Assembly: GCF_002251245.1 (NCBI RefSeq)
Contig: NZ_NPJG01000125.1
Location: 1-64,000 of the forward strand
Direction: 5' to 3'
Source of the DNA: Prevotella sp. P5-92
GTDB taxonomy: Bacteria; Bacteroidota; Bacteroidia; Bacteroidales; Bacteroidaceae
Length of the DNA stretch: 64,000 nt
Below are positions 16,599 through 28,561 of this stretch, piece by piece. A program made the position numbers and the translations under genes. Position 1 is the stretch's first letter, and every line of letters begins with the position of its first letter. The notes beneath the pieces were generated by a model. It worked only from the letters and a program-made list of their open reading frames with translations. It was not told the origin of the DNA and searched no databases.

Positions 16599-18155
16599 AT
16601 GAAAAAAATAATATTCACACTTATGGCATTCGGAGCCATAGCGGCTGCCAATGCTCAGGAGACTTACTTAAACGCCAACTTGCTGAAACCAGAACTCACA
16701 GGTACGGCTCGCTACGTGGGTATGGGTGGTGCCATGGAGGCTCTCGGAGCCGACATCTCTACCATCAGCTCAAACCCCGCTGGCATCGGCATGTTCCGCC
16801 ACTCTACGGCTAACGTCAGCTTCGGCGTGATAACACAACAGGATGCACCCAGCATCGACAACTGGAACAAGACCCACATGTCGTTCGACCAGGCAGGATT
16901 CGTCTATAGCATGCGAACAGGACGAAGCTCGTTTCTTAACGTGGCATTCAACTATACCAAGGAACGCGACTTCAACCTCATCACAAACCCTTCAGGCTCT
17001 ACCAACGGCGGTTCACAAAACCTCGTCACCGCCAACAAGGGATATAACAATGTGTTTGACTTGGATCCAAACACAAGTGACATCACTTCCAAGAGTCTGA
17101 AGTTCACGCAACTCGACTATCTTTACAGCAACCTCATGAACTATGGAGTTGACGACGATGGAGGCTACTGGACGTATTACCCCATGGCAGCCTACGACAT
17201 GAGACAGCATCAGACGGGATATGTGGGTCGATACGACTTCAACGTGTCGGGCAATATCAACGACCGTGTGTATCTCGGACTTACCATCGGCGTACACGAC
17301 GTTCACTTCAACTCAGTGCTCGACTACGCCGAACTGGGACAAAACGGCTTCGATATGATCAACACCATTGAGGAAAACCGCATCACAGGTTCGGGCTTCG
17401 ACTTCAAGGCGGGCATCATCTTCCGTCCGGTGGAAGAGAGTCCGTTCCGCATAGGCTTCGCTGTCGCCACTCCTACGTTCTACGACCTGAAGATAAACAA
17501 TTACACACAGCTCAATTACGAGATCGAGGACGCAAAGGACAACACCGTCGTATATAGCGACAACGGATATGTGGAATACGACCACGACTTCCGCCTCAAC
17601 TCGCCATGGAAATTCAGCGCAAGCATCGGACACACCATTGGCAACTATCTCGCCCTCGGCGCCTCTTACGAGTATGCCCACTATGGCAGGACCGATACGA
17701 GATACATCGACGGATATGACTACTACGGCTATGCCACAACCACGAGCGACTACCAAATGAACCACCACACCGAGAACACTCTCCAGGCTGTTTCCACGCT
17801 GAAACTTGGCGCAGAGATGAAACCAGAGGATAATCTCGCCGTGAGATTAGGATTCAACTATGTGTCGCCAATGTATAAGGATAACGCAGTGAAAGACGGC
17901 GACGTCAACTCTGTAGGCAACGCACTGACCGGTACGGCTTTCACCAACTGGGATGCCACATACCGCATCACCGCTGGTGTCGGCTATCGCTTCGACCGCT
18001 TTAACGTGGATTTAGCTTATCAATATTCTACCACAGACGGCACCTTCTCGCCCTACTTCGACTGGAATGACAAAAAATATCCCAACGCTCCACAGACATG
18101 CAAAGTGAGCGACAAACGCCATCAGCTCATGATGACACTCGGATACACGTTTTGA
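16599..18155 (+). CDS. OMPP1/FadL/TodX-like outer membrane protein
   Basis: The 518-residue protein has a signal peptide (MKKIIFTLMAFGAIAAANAQ) followed by ARYVGMGGAMEALGADISTISSNPAGIG, the characteristic N-terminal hatch region of FadL-type channels. The rest is rich in alternating, aromatic-capped beta-strands and ends in LMMTLGYTF with terminal Phe, typical for recognition by BAM. Members move hydrophobic compounds across the outer membrane; in Bacteroidetes they are often labelled haemin receptors without evidence. The substrate is unknown. It follows the Trp/Tyr/Gly-rich gene by 90 bases and is followed by repeats. Confidence 0.88.
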   Translation: MKKIIFTLMAFGAIAAANAQETYLNANLLKPELTGTARYVGMGGAMEALGADISTISSNPAGIGMFRHSTANVSFGVITQQDAPSIDNWNKTHMSFDQAGFVYSMRTGRSSFLNVAFNYTKERDFNLITNPSGSTNGGSQNLVTANKGYNNVFDLDPNTSDITSKSLKFTQLDYLYSNLMNYGVDDDGGYWTYYPMAAYDMRQHQTGYVGRYDFNVSGNINDRVYLGLTIGVHDVHFNSVLDYAELGQNGFDMINTIEENRITGSGFDFKAGIIFRPVEESPFRIGFAVATPTFYDLKINNYTQLNYEIEDAKDNTVVYSDNGYVEYDHDFRLNSPWKFSASIGHTIGNYLALGASYEYAHYGRTDTRYIDGYDYYGYATTTSDYQMNHHTENTLQAVSTLKLGAEMKPEDNLAVRLGFNYVSPMYKDNAVKDGDVNSVGNALTGTAFTNWDATYRITAGVGYRFDRFNVDLAYQYSTTDGTFSPYFDWNDKKYPNAPQTCKVSDKRHQLMMTLGYTF

Positions 18156-18228
18156 TGTTGGAAATTGAAGTTACACATGTGTAAGGGCAGTTATATGTAT
18201 GTTTTAACGACAGCCATATCATTATTTG

Positions 18229-18354
18229 CTTAGAACACGTATTGGTTTTATGTTCCGCAGTGCGGAACGTACGTTCACCACTGCGGAACGTACGTTCACC
18301 ACTGCGGAATGTACGTTCACCACTGCGGAACATAAAACAGAAACGTGTTCTAAG
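18229..18354. repeat. Long inverted repeat enclosing three 21-bp palindromic units
   Basis: Arms of 34 bases at 18229-18262 and 18321-18354 are complementary except for a 4-base internal patch. Between and partly within them, TGCGGAA recurs at 18261, 18282, 18303 and 18324, an exact 21-bp period. Each unit contains the 12-bp palindrome GAACGTACGTTC (the third has one change). The structure can form one long cruciform or several small hairpins. It lies between convergent genes (OMPP1-like and cydB). I interpret it as a structured intergenic element, possibly terminator-like or a REP-like repeat. Confidence 0.8.
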
Positions 18355-18377
18355 TAAATTACAATAGGCTATGTGAT

Positions 18378-18423
18378 ACAATTATTACAGTAGTCATTGG
18401 ACAATTATTACAGTAGTCATTGG
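18378..18423. repeat. 23-bp tandem repeat
   Basis: Two exact copies of a 23-bp unit beginning ACAATTATTACAG and ending TCATTGG lie at 18378-18400 and 18401-18423. A degenerate third copy follows (ACAATAACAACAG). No function is visible. Confidence 0.75.
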
Positions 18424-18480
18424 ACAATAACAACAGTGGTGATTAATTGAAGACTCCCACCCTTTGCGAGGGGCATAAGA

Positions 18481-18518
18481 AAGCCGGGCTGTCCGTGAGG
18501 ATGGCCTGGCTTTCGTTA
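18481..18518. terminator. Hairpin terminator downstream of cydB
   Basis: AAGCCGGGC pairs with GCCTGGCTT (one G-U pair) around a loop that also contains GTCC/GGAT. T-rich sequence follows on both strands. It is 18 or more bases past the cydB stop on the minus strand and probably ends the GH2-cyd transcript. Confidence 0.7.
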
Positions 18519-18535
18519 TGTGTATCACTTGAGAA

Positions 18536-19681
18536 TCAATATGCCTCGTCGGTAAGGAGCTCTTCCTTGTCGAGCTTCTTCTTGTCGATGGAATACCATG
18601 CGTAGATGATATAGGCAAGGACAAAGGGGACAAGGATACTCACTACCGACATCACCTGAAGCGTAAACTCGCTGCTGCAGCTGTTGACTATGGTGAGTGA
18701 ACTCTGAAGGTCGGCATTGGAGGGATAGAACGCCGTATTGTTCCATCCCGCACAGAGCAACAGCGCAAGCACGGTGAGCACAGTGCCTATGCCAGCAGGC
18801 CAGATGCCAGCGATGTATGTCTTGCTGACAATGGTGCGGATGATGCCATAAAGTACCGCTACCACGCCAACCACCAACACTATCGTCACATACCACATGT
18901 CGCAGAGGTTATGCAAGTATTTCATCGGCTCCATCGAGATCACTCCAGTGATGGGGTCGTAAGCATAACCGTCTTTCAACACAAGACGCACGACGAAAGC
19001 CACGAAGAGGATGACGAAAGGCACAGCAGTACCTACCAGACGCACACTGCCACGACAACGTATGTTCTCGTCGTTGACATTGTTTATGATATACAGTATG
19101 CCAAGGACGCGGGCAAGGAAAAAGACTGCCAGGCCGAGGATAAGGTTCCACGGATCGAGAAGGGCGTCGAGACCATGACTGGCATTAGCCCAACTGCTTA
19201 TCACTGGCTGCAAGCCGCCATCGAGCATATTGTCTTTCGAGACGATGAAGTTTGAGCCATTGAAGAACGTGGCTACAGCACCGCCAAGAAGCAATGGCCC
19301 TAGGATGCCGTTGGCAATAAGACACCACTGGAACGTGCGAGCTCCGAGCAGATTGCCGAGTTTGTTCTGAAACTCATAGCTCACGGCCTGAAGCACAAAC
19401 GAGAAAAGGATGATCATCCACAGCCAATAGGCTCCGCCGAAACTCGTGCTGTAGAACAACGGGAAAGATGCGAAAAACGCGCCACCGAAGGTGACAAGGG
19501 TGGTGAACGTAAACTCCCACTTCCTACCCGTGGAATTGACTATCAGCCTGCGTTCCACGTCGTTGGCACCAAGGGAAAAGATCATCGAGTTAGCTCCCTG
19601 GACAAACATCAGGAAGACTAACAAGGCTCCTAATAGCGAAACAAGGAACCACCAGTATTGTTGCAAACATTCGTATGTCAT
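18536..19681 (-). CDS. cydB: Cytochrome bd ubiquinol oxidase subunit II
   Basis: The 381-residue integral membrane protein has about eight to nine predicted helices. It is the structural partner of CydA in the quinol oxidase that reduces O2 to water at high affinity without proton pumping. The N-terminus MTYECLQQYWWFLVSLLGALLVFL and the FSLGANDVERRLIVNSTGRKWE segment match the Bacteroidetes CydB. It is 56 bases downstream of cydA. In this lineage the enzyme supports nanaerobic growth and oxygen detoxification. A strong hairpin follows the gene. Confidence 0.95.
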   Translation of the reverse strand: MTYECLQQYWWFLVSLLGALLVFLMFVQGANSMIFSLGANDVERRLIVNSTGRKWEFTFTTLVTFGGAFFASFPLFYSTSFGGAYWLWMIILFSFVLQAVSYEFQNKLGNLLGARTFQWCLIANGILGPLLLGGAVATFFNGSNFIVSKDNMLDGGLQPVISSWANASHGLDALLDPWNLILGLAVFFLARVLGILYIINNVNDENIRCRGSVRLVGTAVPFVILFVAFVVRLVLKDGYAYDPITGVISMEPMKYLHNLCDMWYVTIVLVVGVVAVLYGIIRTIVSKTYIAGIWPAGIGTVLTVLALLLCAGWNNTAFYPSNADLQSSLTIVNSCSSEFTLQVMSVVSILVPFVLAYIIYAWYSIDKKKLDKEELLTDEAY

Positions 19682-19737
19682 AATAATATAGATGTATAAG
19701 TTATAAAATCTTGTCCTTTATATACACACGCCGACGA

Positions 19738-21324
19738 TTATTCCTCCGGACCTTTCTTTATCGCCTTGAACATGATGCTGAGCTCCACGGCAAGAAGAGT
19801 GGTGAAAAGGGCAAGGAAGATGAAGAACGTCAGGGCTATACTACCCGACCCTACATTGCTTATGCCGGCCCATGTGGGCATCATGTCCTGGATGGCCCAT
19901 GGCTGACGGCCGAACTCTGCCACAAGCCAACCAGACTCGCTGCAGATATAGCCTAACGGCACAAGGGCGATGGCTGCTACATGGAACCACTTGAACTTCG
20001 CCTCCGACAGGTCGCGCTTATAAGACAGGAAGAGGCTGAGGGCGAAGAACAGCAGGAAGAGTGTGCCCAAGCCCACCATCACGCGGAAGGCATAGAAGCA
20101 CAACGGGATATAAGGCACGAGCGAAGCCTTGTCAGTGACATAGCCATAACCAAAATACTTCATGTTGTCGTCGATAGACCGTCTCAGTGAGTCGAGCTTC
20201 GACTGCTGTGCGGCGTCAGCTTCCTTTCCCTTCAGCGTGCTCTTGAGCTGACGATAGTCTTTCAGCGATGAGATCGCAGTCTTTCCGCTGGCTATCTTCT
20301 CGTCAACAGAAGGCTCTATGTTGCCATCGGCAGTCTTGTAACCACCTTTGAGGATGTCGTTGACGCCAGGCACATATCCGTCGATGTCGCGCGTTGCGAG
20401 GAACGAGAGGGCATAAGGAATGTCTATCTTCAACGCTGGCGCTTCCTCGTTGGCATAGTCGGGCTGTGCGAAGGGGTTGACCAAGGCGATGGCGGTCAGT
20501 CCCTGCTGTTCGCCTCCGTTATAGAGAGCCTCCATGGCAGCGAGCTTCATCGGCTGCACTTGAGCCACCTGGTATGCTGATCCGTCGCCTGTGTGCATGG
20601 CGAGGAGAATGCCAGCCATTCCCACTATTGATCCCACGCGTATGCTCTTTATTGACATCTGCTTCTCACGTTGGCGCAAGAGGTAATAGCAACCTACTGC
20701 CACTGTGAACAGGGCGCCGATAATCCACGCCGAGGTGACGGTATGGCAGAACTTGTTGACGGCGAAGGGCGAGAGTGCCACCTCGGCAAACGATACCATC
20801 TCGTTGCGCATCGTGTCAGGATTGAACTCGCATCCTACCGGATACTGCATCCACGAGTTGGCCACCAGTATCCACCATGCTGAGAAGGTTGCTCCAAGGC
20901 CTGTGAGCCATGTGGAGGCAAGGTGTACGCCCCGCGACACTTTCTTCCATCCGAAGAACATGATGGCCACGAATGTTGACTCCATGAAAAATGCCACGAT
21001 GCCTTCCACGGCAAGCGGTGCGCCGAAGATGTCGCCTACAAACCACGAGTAGTTGCTCCAGTTGGTGCCAAACTGAAACTCGAGGATGATGCCTGTGGCT
21101 ACGCCCATGGCAAAGTTGATGCCGAAGAGCTTCTGCCAGAACATTGCCGTACGTTTCCAAAACTCGTTTTTCGTGCGGAAATAGCACGTCTCCATGATGC
21201 CCATCACCAAGGCCAAGCCTAATGTCAAGGGCACGAAGAGCCAGTGGTAGATGGCTGTAAGCGCGAACTGCGCCCTTGCCCAATCCACCGTTGAGGGTTC
21301 GATGTTTAATAGTAATTGTGTCAT
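19738..21324 (-). CDS. cydA: Cytochrome bd ubiquinol oxidase subunit I
   Basis: The 528-residue catalytic subunit carries the haems. His27 (AIYHWLF) and His194 (NKFCHTVTSAW) fit the haem b595 and b558 ligands, and GRQPWAI is the conserved periplasmic signature. A Q-loop region is present after about residue 255, with FLATRDIDGYVPG. About nine membrane helices are predicted. It oxidises quinol and reduces O2 in the cytoplasmic membrane. Only 13 bases separate it from the upstream DUF4492 gene. I see no separate promoter immediately upstream, so it may be co-transcribed with DUF4492 and GH2. Confidence 0.96.
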   Translation of the reverse strand: MTQLLLNIEPSTVDWARAQFALTAIYHWLFVPLTLGLALVMGIMETCYFRTKNEFWKRTAMFWQKLFGINFAMGVATGIILEFQFGTNWSNYSWFVGDIFGAPLAVEGIVAFFMESTFVAIMFFGWKKVSRGVHLASTWLTGLGATFSAWWILVANSWMQYPVGCEFNPDTMRNEMVSFAEVALSPFAVNKFCHTVTSAWIIGALFTVAVGCYYLLRQREKQMSIKSIRVGSIVGMAGILLAMHTGDGSAYQVAQVQPMKLAAMEALYNGGEQQGLTAIALVNPFAQPDYANEEAPALKIDIPYALSFLATRDIDGYVPGVNDILKGGYKTADGNIEPSVDEKIASGKTAISSLKDYRQLKSTLKGKEADAAQQSKLDSLRRSIDDNMKYFGYGYVTDKASLVPYIPLCFYAFRVMVGLGTLFLLFFALSLFLSYKRDLSEAKFKWFHVAAIALVPLGYICSESGWLVAEFGRQPWAIQDMMPTWAGISNVGSGSIALTFFIFLALFTTLLAVELSIMFKAIKKGPEE

Positions 21325-21337
21325 AATATTATAGTTT

Positions 21338-24690
<3,353 letters not shown>

Positions 24691-24727
24691 TTATTGTTCA
24701 TATAATGTCTTTAGCTGAAATTCGGTG

Positions 24728-24757
24728 CAAATATAGCGATTATTTTCAACAACGCAA
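24728..24757 (-). promoter_or_regulatory. Promoter of the GH2-cyd gene set
   Basis: On the minus strand TTG (24755-24757) and TATATTTG (24728-24735) are separated by 19 bases, a full match to the Bacteroidetes -33/-7 consensus. The leader to the GH2 ATG is about 60 bases. Confidence 0.75.
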
Positions 24758-24875
24758 AGGAAAACAAAATATTTTTTCAAAATATTCGGCATTTTCTCTC
24801 TCCTACAAGTTTTCTTGTCTGCGTCGTCAATGAGTTGCGCCAACGCCCGCCGCGACAACCGCCGCGAACACACAA

Positions 24876-24903
24876 CGGAAATACATATTCGGAAATACAT
24901 ATT
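24876..24903. repeat. 14-bp tandem duplication
   Basis: CGGAAATACATATT occurs twice in tandem (24876-24889 and 24890-24903) in the GC-rich intergenic stretch that precedes copy 2 of the dispersed element. Confidence 0.6.
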
Positions 24904-24914
24904 CGGGGGTTTAG

Positions 24915-24946
24915 GTCTTACATAAAGTAAAGCCCCTACAACGGCG
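24915..24946. repeat. Dispersed element, copy 2
   Basis: GTCTTACATAAAGTAA (24915-24930) and CCTACAACGGCG (24935-24946) match the core of the element at 160-190, with the spacer changed from GAC to AGCC. Flanking sequence is rich in CGCCGC on one side and CGGCGGGGGC on the other, so a similar palindrome is possible. The stretch 24661-24988 holds this repeat, the 14-bp duplication and the GH2 promoter, but no supported gene. Confidence 0.6.
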
Positions 24947-24988
24947 GGGGCTGCGCACAGACGGCAAGCATTATATAACATCAACTGG

Positions 24989-26104
24989 TCATAGCTGCAT
25001 CAGCTTCTCTTCCGAGACAGTCACGATCAATGCTTTTTGACTATAAGTCTCGTTAGCCCTTTCTCTTGCCCACTCCAAAGGTTTCATACCGGTAAACTTG
25101 AAAAAATTGCGGTAGAAAGACTGCTCGCTTGAGAAACCAGACTGGGTGGCGATGGAGAAGATCTTAATGGTTTCGATGTCGTGTGACAAGAGAGTTTTGG
25201 CATGTTCTACTCTTAGACTGTTAATATAGTCGGAGAAGGACATGCCTTTTGTTTGGTTTATGTATTTGGAGATGTATGTACGGCAAATGCCGGTAGCTTT
25301 CGCCACATCTCCTATCTTAAGGTTTAGAGTGAGATAGAGTTGCTTGGCAACAATGACTTGGTCGATAGTGTTTTCTATCTTTCTTTCCTCTATTTCATGT
25401 GTGTCTCCTGAAGGCTGCTCGACACATTCATTGCTGTCTTCAACAAACTGCTCGAAGGAGAAATCGCGGGTAAAGCCTATGTAGCTCAACGCAAAGAGCA
25501 TGATGGAGAATGGGGTGAGAGCCACTATCACCATCAAGTCGCTCTGTGCAAAATATTGTTTGCCCAAAGCATTTGCCACGGCTGAGAGAAAGGATGTGAT
25601 CACGAAGGCGATGAGCAGATGCTTTACTGCCGTGGTGTCTCTACCTTCAGTATCGGCATACACATTGGCTATCTCCCTGTCGAAAGTATGGAGCTTGCGA
25701 AAGCCGAAATATATGACGACAAACACCTGGATGGCGAAGATCAGTTGGCGTGCGCTATCCACCGCTACGTCTGGAAAGAGGAGTTTTGCTACTGCCACAA
25801 TGATTCCCGGAAGAAGGAAGAGAAAGAGTTTCATTGGCGCATTGGGGTGGGAAACCAAGTTGCAGATATAAACGTAATACAGCGGATATACCGACATCGA
25901 ACAGAGTGTCCAAAGGCACTCCATCGGGTGTGACAGTCCGACGGTGAAGTAAAGCCCATGGCATAAGTAGAGGACGACACATGTGGCCAGAAACCAGGTC
26001 AGGATTCTTTTGGCTCTGTCGCACTTCCTATAGTGTGTTATAAAGGTGATGAACCAGAATAGACACACGAAAAACGGTATGAAACTTAACAGTGTCCGAT
26101 ACAT
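24989..26104 (-). CDS. Membrane-spanning AraC family transcriptional regulator
   Basis: The 371-residue protein has six or so membrane helices (residues about 3-220) and a C-terminal AraC helix-turn-helix pair (about 265-355). The latter has ISKYINQTKGMSFSDYINSLR in the first motif region and FSSEQSFYRNFFKFTGMKP in the second. A membrane sensor fused to an AraC domain suggests direct signalling from the envelope to DNA. The start at 26104 (MYRTLLSF) is preferred: a TTG start at 26146 would lie inside the -7 box at 26144-26151. It is divergent from a seven-gene exported-protein operon. 21-bp direct repeats in the shared intergenic region are candidate binding sites. Confidence 0.88.
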   Translation of the reverse strand: MYRTLLSFIPFFVCLFWFITFITHYRKCDRAKRILTWFLATCVVLYLCHGLYFTVGLSHPMECLWTLCSMSVYPLYYVYICNLVSHPNAPMKLFLFLLPGIIVAVAKLLFPDVAVDSARQLIFAIQVFVVIYFGFRKLHTFDREIANVYADTEGRDTTAVKHLLIAFVITSFLSAVANALGKQYFAQSDLMVIVALTPFSIMLFALSYIGFTRDFSFEQFVEDSNECVEQPSGDTHEIEERKIENTIDQVIVAKQLYLTLNLKIGDVAKATGICRTYISKYINQTKGMSFSDYINSLRVEHAKTLLSHDIETIKIFSIATQSGFSSEQSFYRNFFKFTGMKPLEWARERANETYSQKALIVTVSEEKLMQL

Positions 26105-26143
26105 TTTTTGCTTTTTTTTGTTGATGTGATTACTAATCGGGTG

Positions 26144-26151
26144 CAAATTTA
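26144..26151 (-). promoter_or_regulatory. -7 box of the AraC-type gene
   Basis: TAAATTTG on the minus strand fits TAnnTTTG, followed by CACC. The leader to the ATG at 26104 is about 33 bases. No -33 TTG was found at the right spacing, which would suit regulated expression. Confidence 0.55.
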
Positions 26152-26226
26152 ATGATTTTTTCTCAATTTAGCCACATAAAAGCCATGAAAATAGCGTTTA
26201 AACAATACACTGATTATCAAGTTAAT

Positions 26227-26299
26227 GTACGCTTTGAGAGTCGATTTGTATGATTTGGGAGTCAAAATGTACGATTTGAGAGTCGATTTATACGCTTTG
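26227..26299. repeat. Three and a half 21-bp direct repeats (candidate AraC operator)
   Basis: Units at 26227-26247, 26248-26268 and 26269-26289 share GTAYGNTTTGRGAGTC; a partial fourth (ATACGCTTTG) ends at 26299. The exact 21-bp spacing equals two helical turns and equals the centre-to-centre spacing of the araI1/araI2 half-sites bound by AraC. The array ends four bases before the -33 TTG (26303) of the accessory operon, the position expected for an activator contacting polymerase. Confidence 0.75.
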
Positions 26300-26302
26300 T
26301 TT

Positions 26303-26332
26303 TTGTACTATAGAGGATTCTTTCTACATTTG
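26303..26332 (+). promoter_or_regulatory. Promoter of the accessory envelope operon
   Basis: TTG (26303-26305), 19 bases, then TACATTTG (26325-26332): a full Bacteroidetes consensus promoter. The leader to the ATG at 26365 is about 26 bases. The 21-bp repeats abut it on the upstream side. Confidence 0.75.
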
Positions 26333-26364
26333 CCAAAGAATATTAACAGCAAAAACTCAGATTT

Positions 26365-27072
26365 ATGGACAACGGGAACAACTTTTTTAAGAAGAATTGG
26401 CTCACTCTGATCTTGATCGCCTTGCTTGGCGGCGTCAGCATAATGTGGATAAAAGACATGAATGAGACGAAGGCTAAAGAAGAGGCGGCTGTGGAAAAGG
26501 CTGACAGTGGCGCGGTCGCTTCTCAAGAAGCTGTTGACTCGTTGGCTGGGACAATGGCAAAGGAAGACTCCATACCCCAAGAGACAGCCGATCCGTTGAA
26601 GGATGAGCCTGTCGTAAGACTGAGACCGTCGTTGATCAAGGGTCCTGCCTGTATGGTGGCTAATACATTTGAATCATACTATCCGCGCAATGTTATCGAC
26701 GGCAACAGAGCGACAGCCTGGGGTCTGGAATCGTATCAGGGCAGCAGCGGCACTTTCGTGTTCAGGATGCCTTGCCGACGACTCGACCATATCGTAGTAT
26801 GGAACGGTAACTGGGGTGAGATGGGCGCATGGGAAGACAATGCGAGAGTGAGGCGGTTAACCATAAGCAAGAAGGATGCAAAGGGCGAGACGACATTTAT
26901 TGGCTCTTTCACGCTGAGCAACAGACACCCGTCGCAGACTCTGCGGTTTGACTTCGCCGCCCCGGAGACTCGCGACATCGAGACTCTCATCGTCAAGGCT
27001 TCTGGCAAGTATCAGGGCATACTGTTTCAGGATCTTTATCTTGCGGAACTCATCTTCTTTGGCAACAAATAA
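26365..27072 (+). CDS. Membrane-anchored discoidin-like (NADase-type glycan-binding) protein
   Basis: The 235-residue protein has a short N-terminal cytoplasmic stretch, one membrane helix (about residues 12-30), a charged Ala/Glu/Lys linker (about 31-85) and a galactose-binding jelly-roll (about 95-235). The segment YYPRNVIDGNRATAWG resembles the F5/8 type C or NADase-type glycan-binding fold, where such residues build the calcium and ligand loops. It lacks enzyme motifs. It probably sits at the periplasmic face of the inner membrane and binds glycan or another protein. It is the first gene of the AraC-linked operon, 14 bases before the next gene. Confidence 0.75.
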   Translation: MDNGNNFFKKNWLTLILIALLGGVSIMWIKDMNETKAKEEAAVEKADSGAVASQEAVDSLAGTMAKEDSIPQETADPLKDEPVVRLRPSLIKGPACMVANTFESYYPRNVIDGNRATAWGLESYQGSSGTFVFRMPCRRLDHIVVWNGNWGEMGAWEDNARVRRLTISKKDAKGETTFIGSFTLSNRHPSQTLRFDFAAPETRDIETLIVKASGKYQGILFQDLYLAELIFFGNK

Positions 27073-27086
27073 AACTATATTATATT

Positions 27087-28499
27087 ATGAACAAAACGCT
27101 AATACTCATCACAATGGCTCTGATGGCTGCCACGCCTAAGGGTATGGCTCAGGGCAACGACCCTGACTCAAAATATATACGCAACTCGCTGTATATGATC
27201 AAGCTGGACTGTCCTCCCGACAATCCTAAATACAATATTGCCTACGACGACATCAACAAGATTTACGACGGCATCGACTTTGGAGTAAGATACGAGCGAT
27301 ACAACAACTTCTCACTCTCGGAACGTCATCTTGACTTTGCCAACATGCCAAAAATACAAGACTCGGAATATGAGGCTCTGAATGCTTACAACAAGACCGA
27401 CAAGCCTTTCATTATCCCAAGCGAGGACTATAAAAAGGCTAACGACCAGGTGATAAAGACCATGAACGACCTGGGGCTAAATCCCGACACCGTTCCTGAG
27501 GAGATATATGCCGGTACCCTCGTAAAGTATTTTATCGAGCATGCCTTTGCCAACAAACTCGTGGCGAAATGGCACAACAAACCGGGCACAAAGGAAGGTG
27601 TGGCTGATTTCGACGAGAATCTATCCACCATCATGGAACTGGGTCTCAGAGGACTGAGCGAGGAAGCAAAGGCTAATGCTAAGGCGGGTGAAAACCTAAC
27701 AAACATCGTGGCTGGCTCGGAAAACAAGTTGCTCAACAATACTTACGTCTGCGTGACAAGATACTACTACGCCAATGCCGAGGAGTTTAATGCCACTTTC
27801 ATTGCTCCTCTGAAACGGCAACTCGAAAAGTCTGACAATATCTTAGTGTCGGCAGCACTGAAAGGTGCCATCGAGGCAGCTGCATCGTCGCTAAAGGGTT
27901 ATTTCGTCAGCGTCGTGGCATATCTGTTCCGACTGGAATGGAACAACGACCTCTACAACGATTTCTACACCAACAAGTGGAACGACCCGAAGAAGTTCTT
28001 CGACACATCTAATTATAAATTAATATATGTGGGAAGGTCGGGCAAACGTGTGCCGGCATCTCTTTCCATGAAGCGCGACGCCAATGATGCCGAGCTCCTC
28101 CGACGCGCGGTGGTGCGCAGCACCGACGCGGCTTTTGCCGCCCTTCAGCGCGACTACGAGGAGTTCCGTCCCATGAGCTCGCTCCATGTCATCGACGGCA
28201 AACTCGCCGCATATATCGGCACTAAGGAAGGCATCAAGGAAGGCGACAAATTTGATGTCTTCGAGGCTGTAGTGTCGGAGAAAGACCCAAACATGACAGA
28301 CTGGAAGCCAGTAGGCAAGATAAAGGTGGCGAAAAAGGGTCTTTGGGACAACAGCGAAGGTGCTGGACAGCCTATAGAAGGCAGGGCTTACGACAAGAAG
28401 GAGGAACAGGCTGGCAACAGCAGTCTCAAATGCACTTTCTTTGAAGGCAAGGTAGGAAAGTTAGGCGAAGGAAACCTGATAAGGCTGGCAGGGAAGTAA
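27087..28499 (+). CDS. Secreted protein with FlgT-C-like C-terminal domain
   Basis: I do not recognise the full-length family. The 470-residue protein has a signal peptide (residues 1-21, ending KGMAQ), a long mostly helical region (about 30-330) and a C-terminal beta-rich domain (about 375-468). There DGKLAAYIGTKEGIKEGDKF resembles the GVKEGD-type strand turn of FlgT C-terminal and CsgG-related envelope proteins; this likeness is weak. A run LVSAALKGAIEAAASSL near 255 could form an amphipathic helix. It is the second gene of the operon, 62 bases before the next. Confidence 0.72.
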   Translation: MNKTLILITMALMAATPKGMAQGNDPDSKYIRNSLYMIKLDCPPDNPKYNIAYDDINKIYDGIDFGVRYERYNNFSLSERHLDFANMPKIQDSEYEALNAYNKTDKPFIIPSEDYKKANDQVIKTMNDLGLNPDTVPEEIYAGTLVKYFIEHAFANKLVAKWHNKPGTKEGVADFDENLSTIMELGLRGLSEEAKANAKAGENLTNIVAGSENKLLNNTYVCVTRYYYANAEEFNATFIAPLKRQLEKSDNILVSAALKGAIEAAASSLKGYFVSVVAYLFRLEWNNDLYNDFYTNKWNDPKKFFDTSNYKLIYVGRSGKRVPASLSMKRDANDAELLRRAVVRSTDAAFAALQRDYEEFRPMSSLHVIDGKLAAYIGTKEGIKEGDKFDVFEAVVSEKDPNMTDWKPVGKIKVAKKGLWDNSEGAGQPIEGRAYDKKEEQAGNSSLKCTFFEGKVGKLGEGNLIRLAGK

Positions 28500-28561
28500 T
28501 GATCTCCGCTGGACTTCCAAAGAAAGGTAAAACAGAACTATCACTTTAAAAAAGAAACAAT

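Noticed and set aside
18229..18354. CRISPR-like array of 21-bp repeats
   Set aside because: The 21-bp units are contiguous with no unique spacers, carry internal palindromes and have no cas genes nearby.
26225..26410. Small ORF with MYALRVDLYDL-type repeats
   Set aside because: It is only the translation of the 21-bp operator-like repeats, runs through the promoter and into the next gene in another frame.
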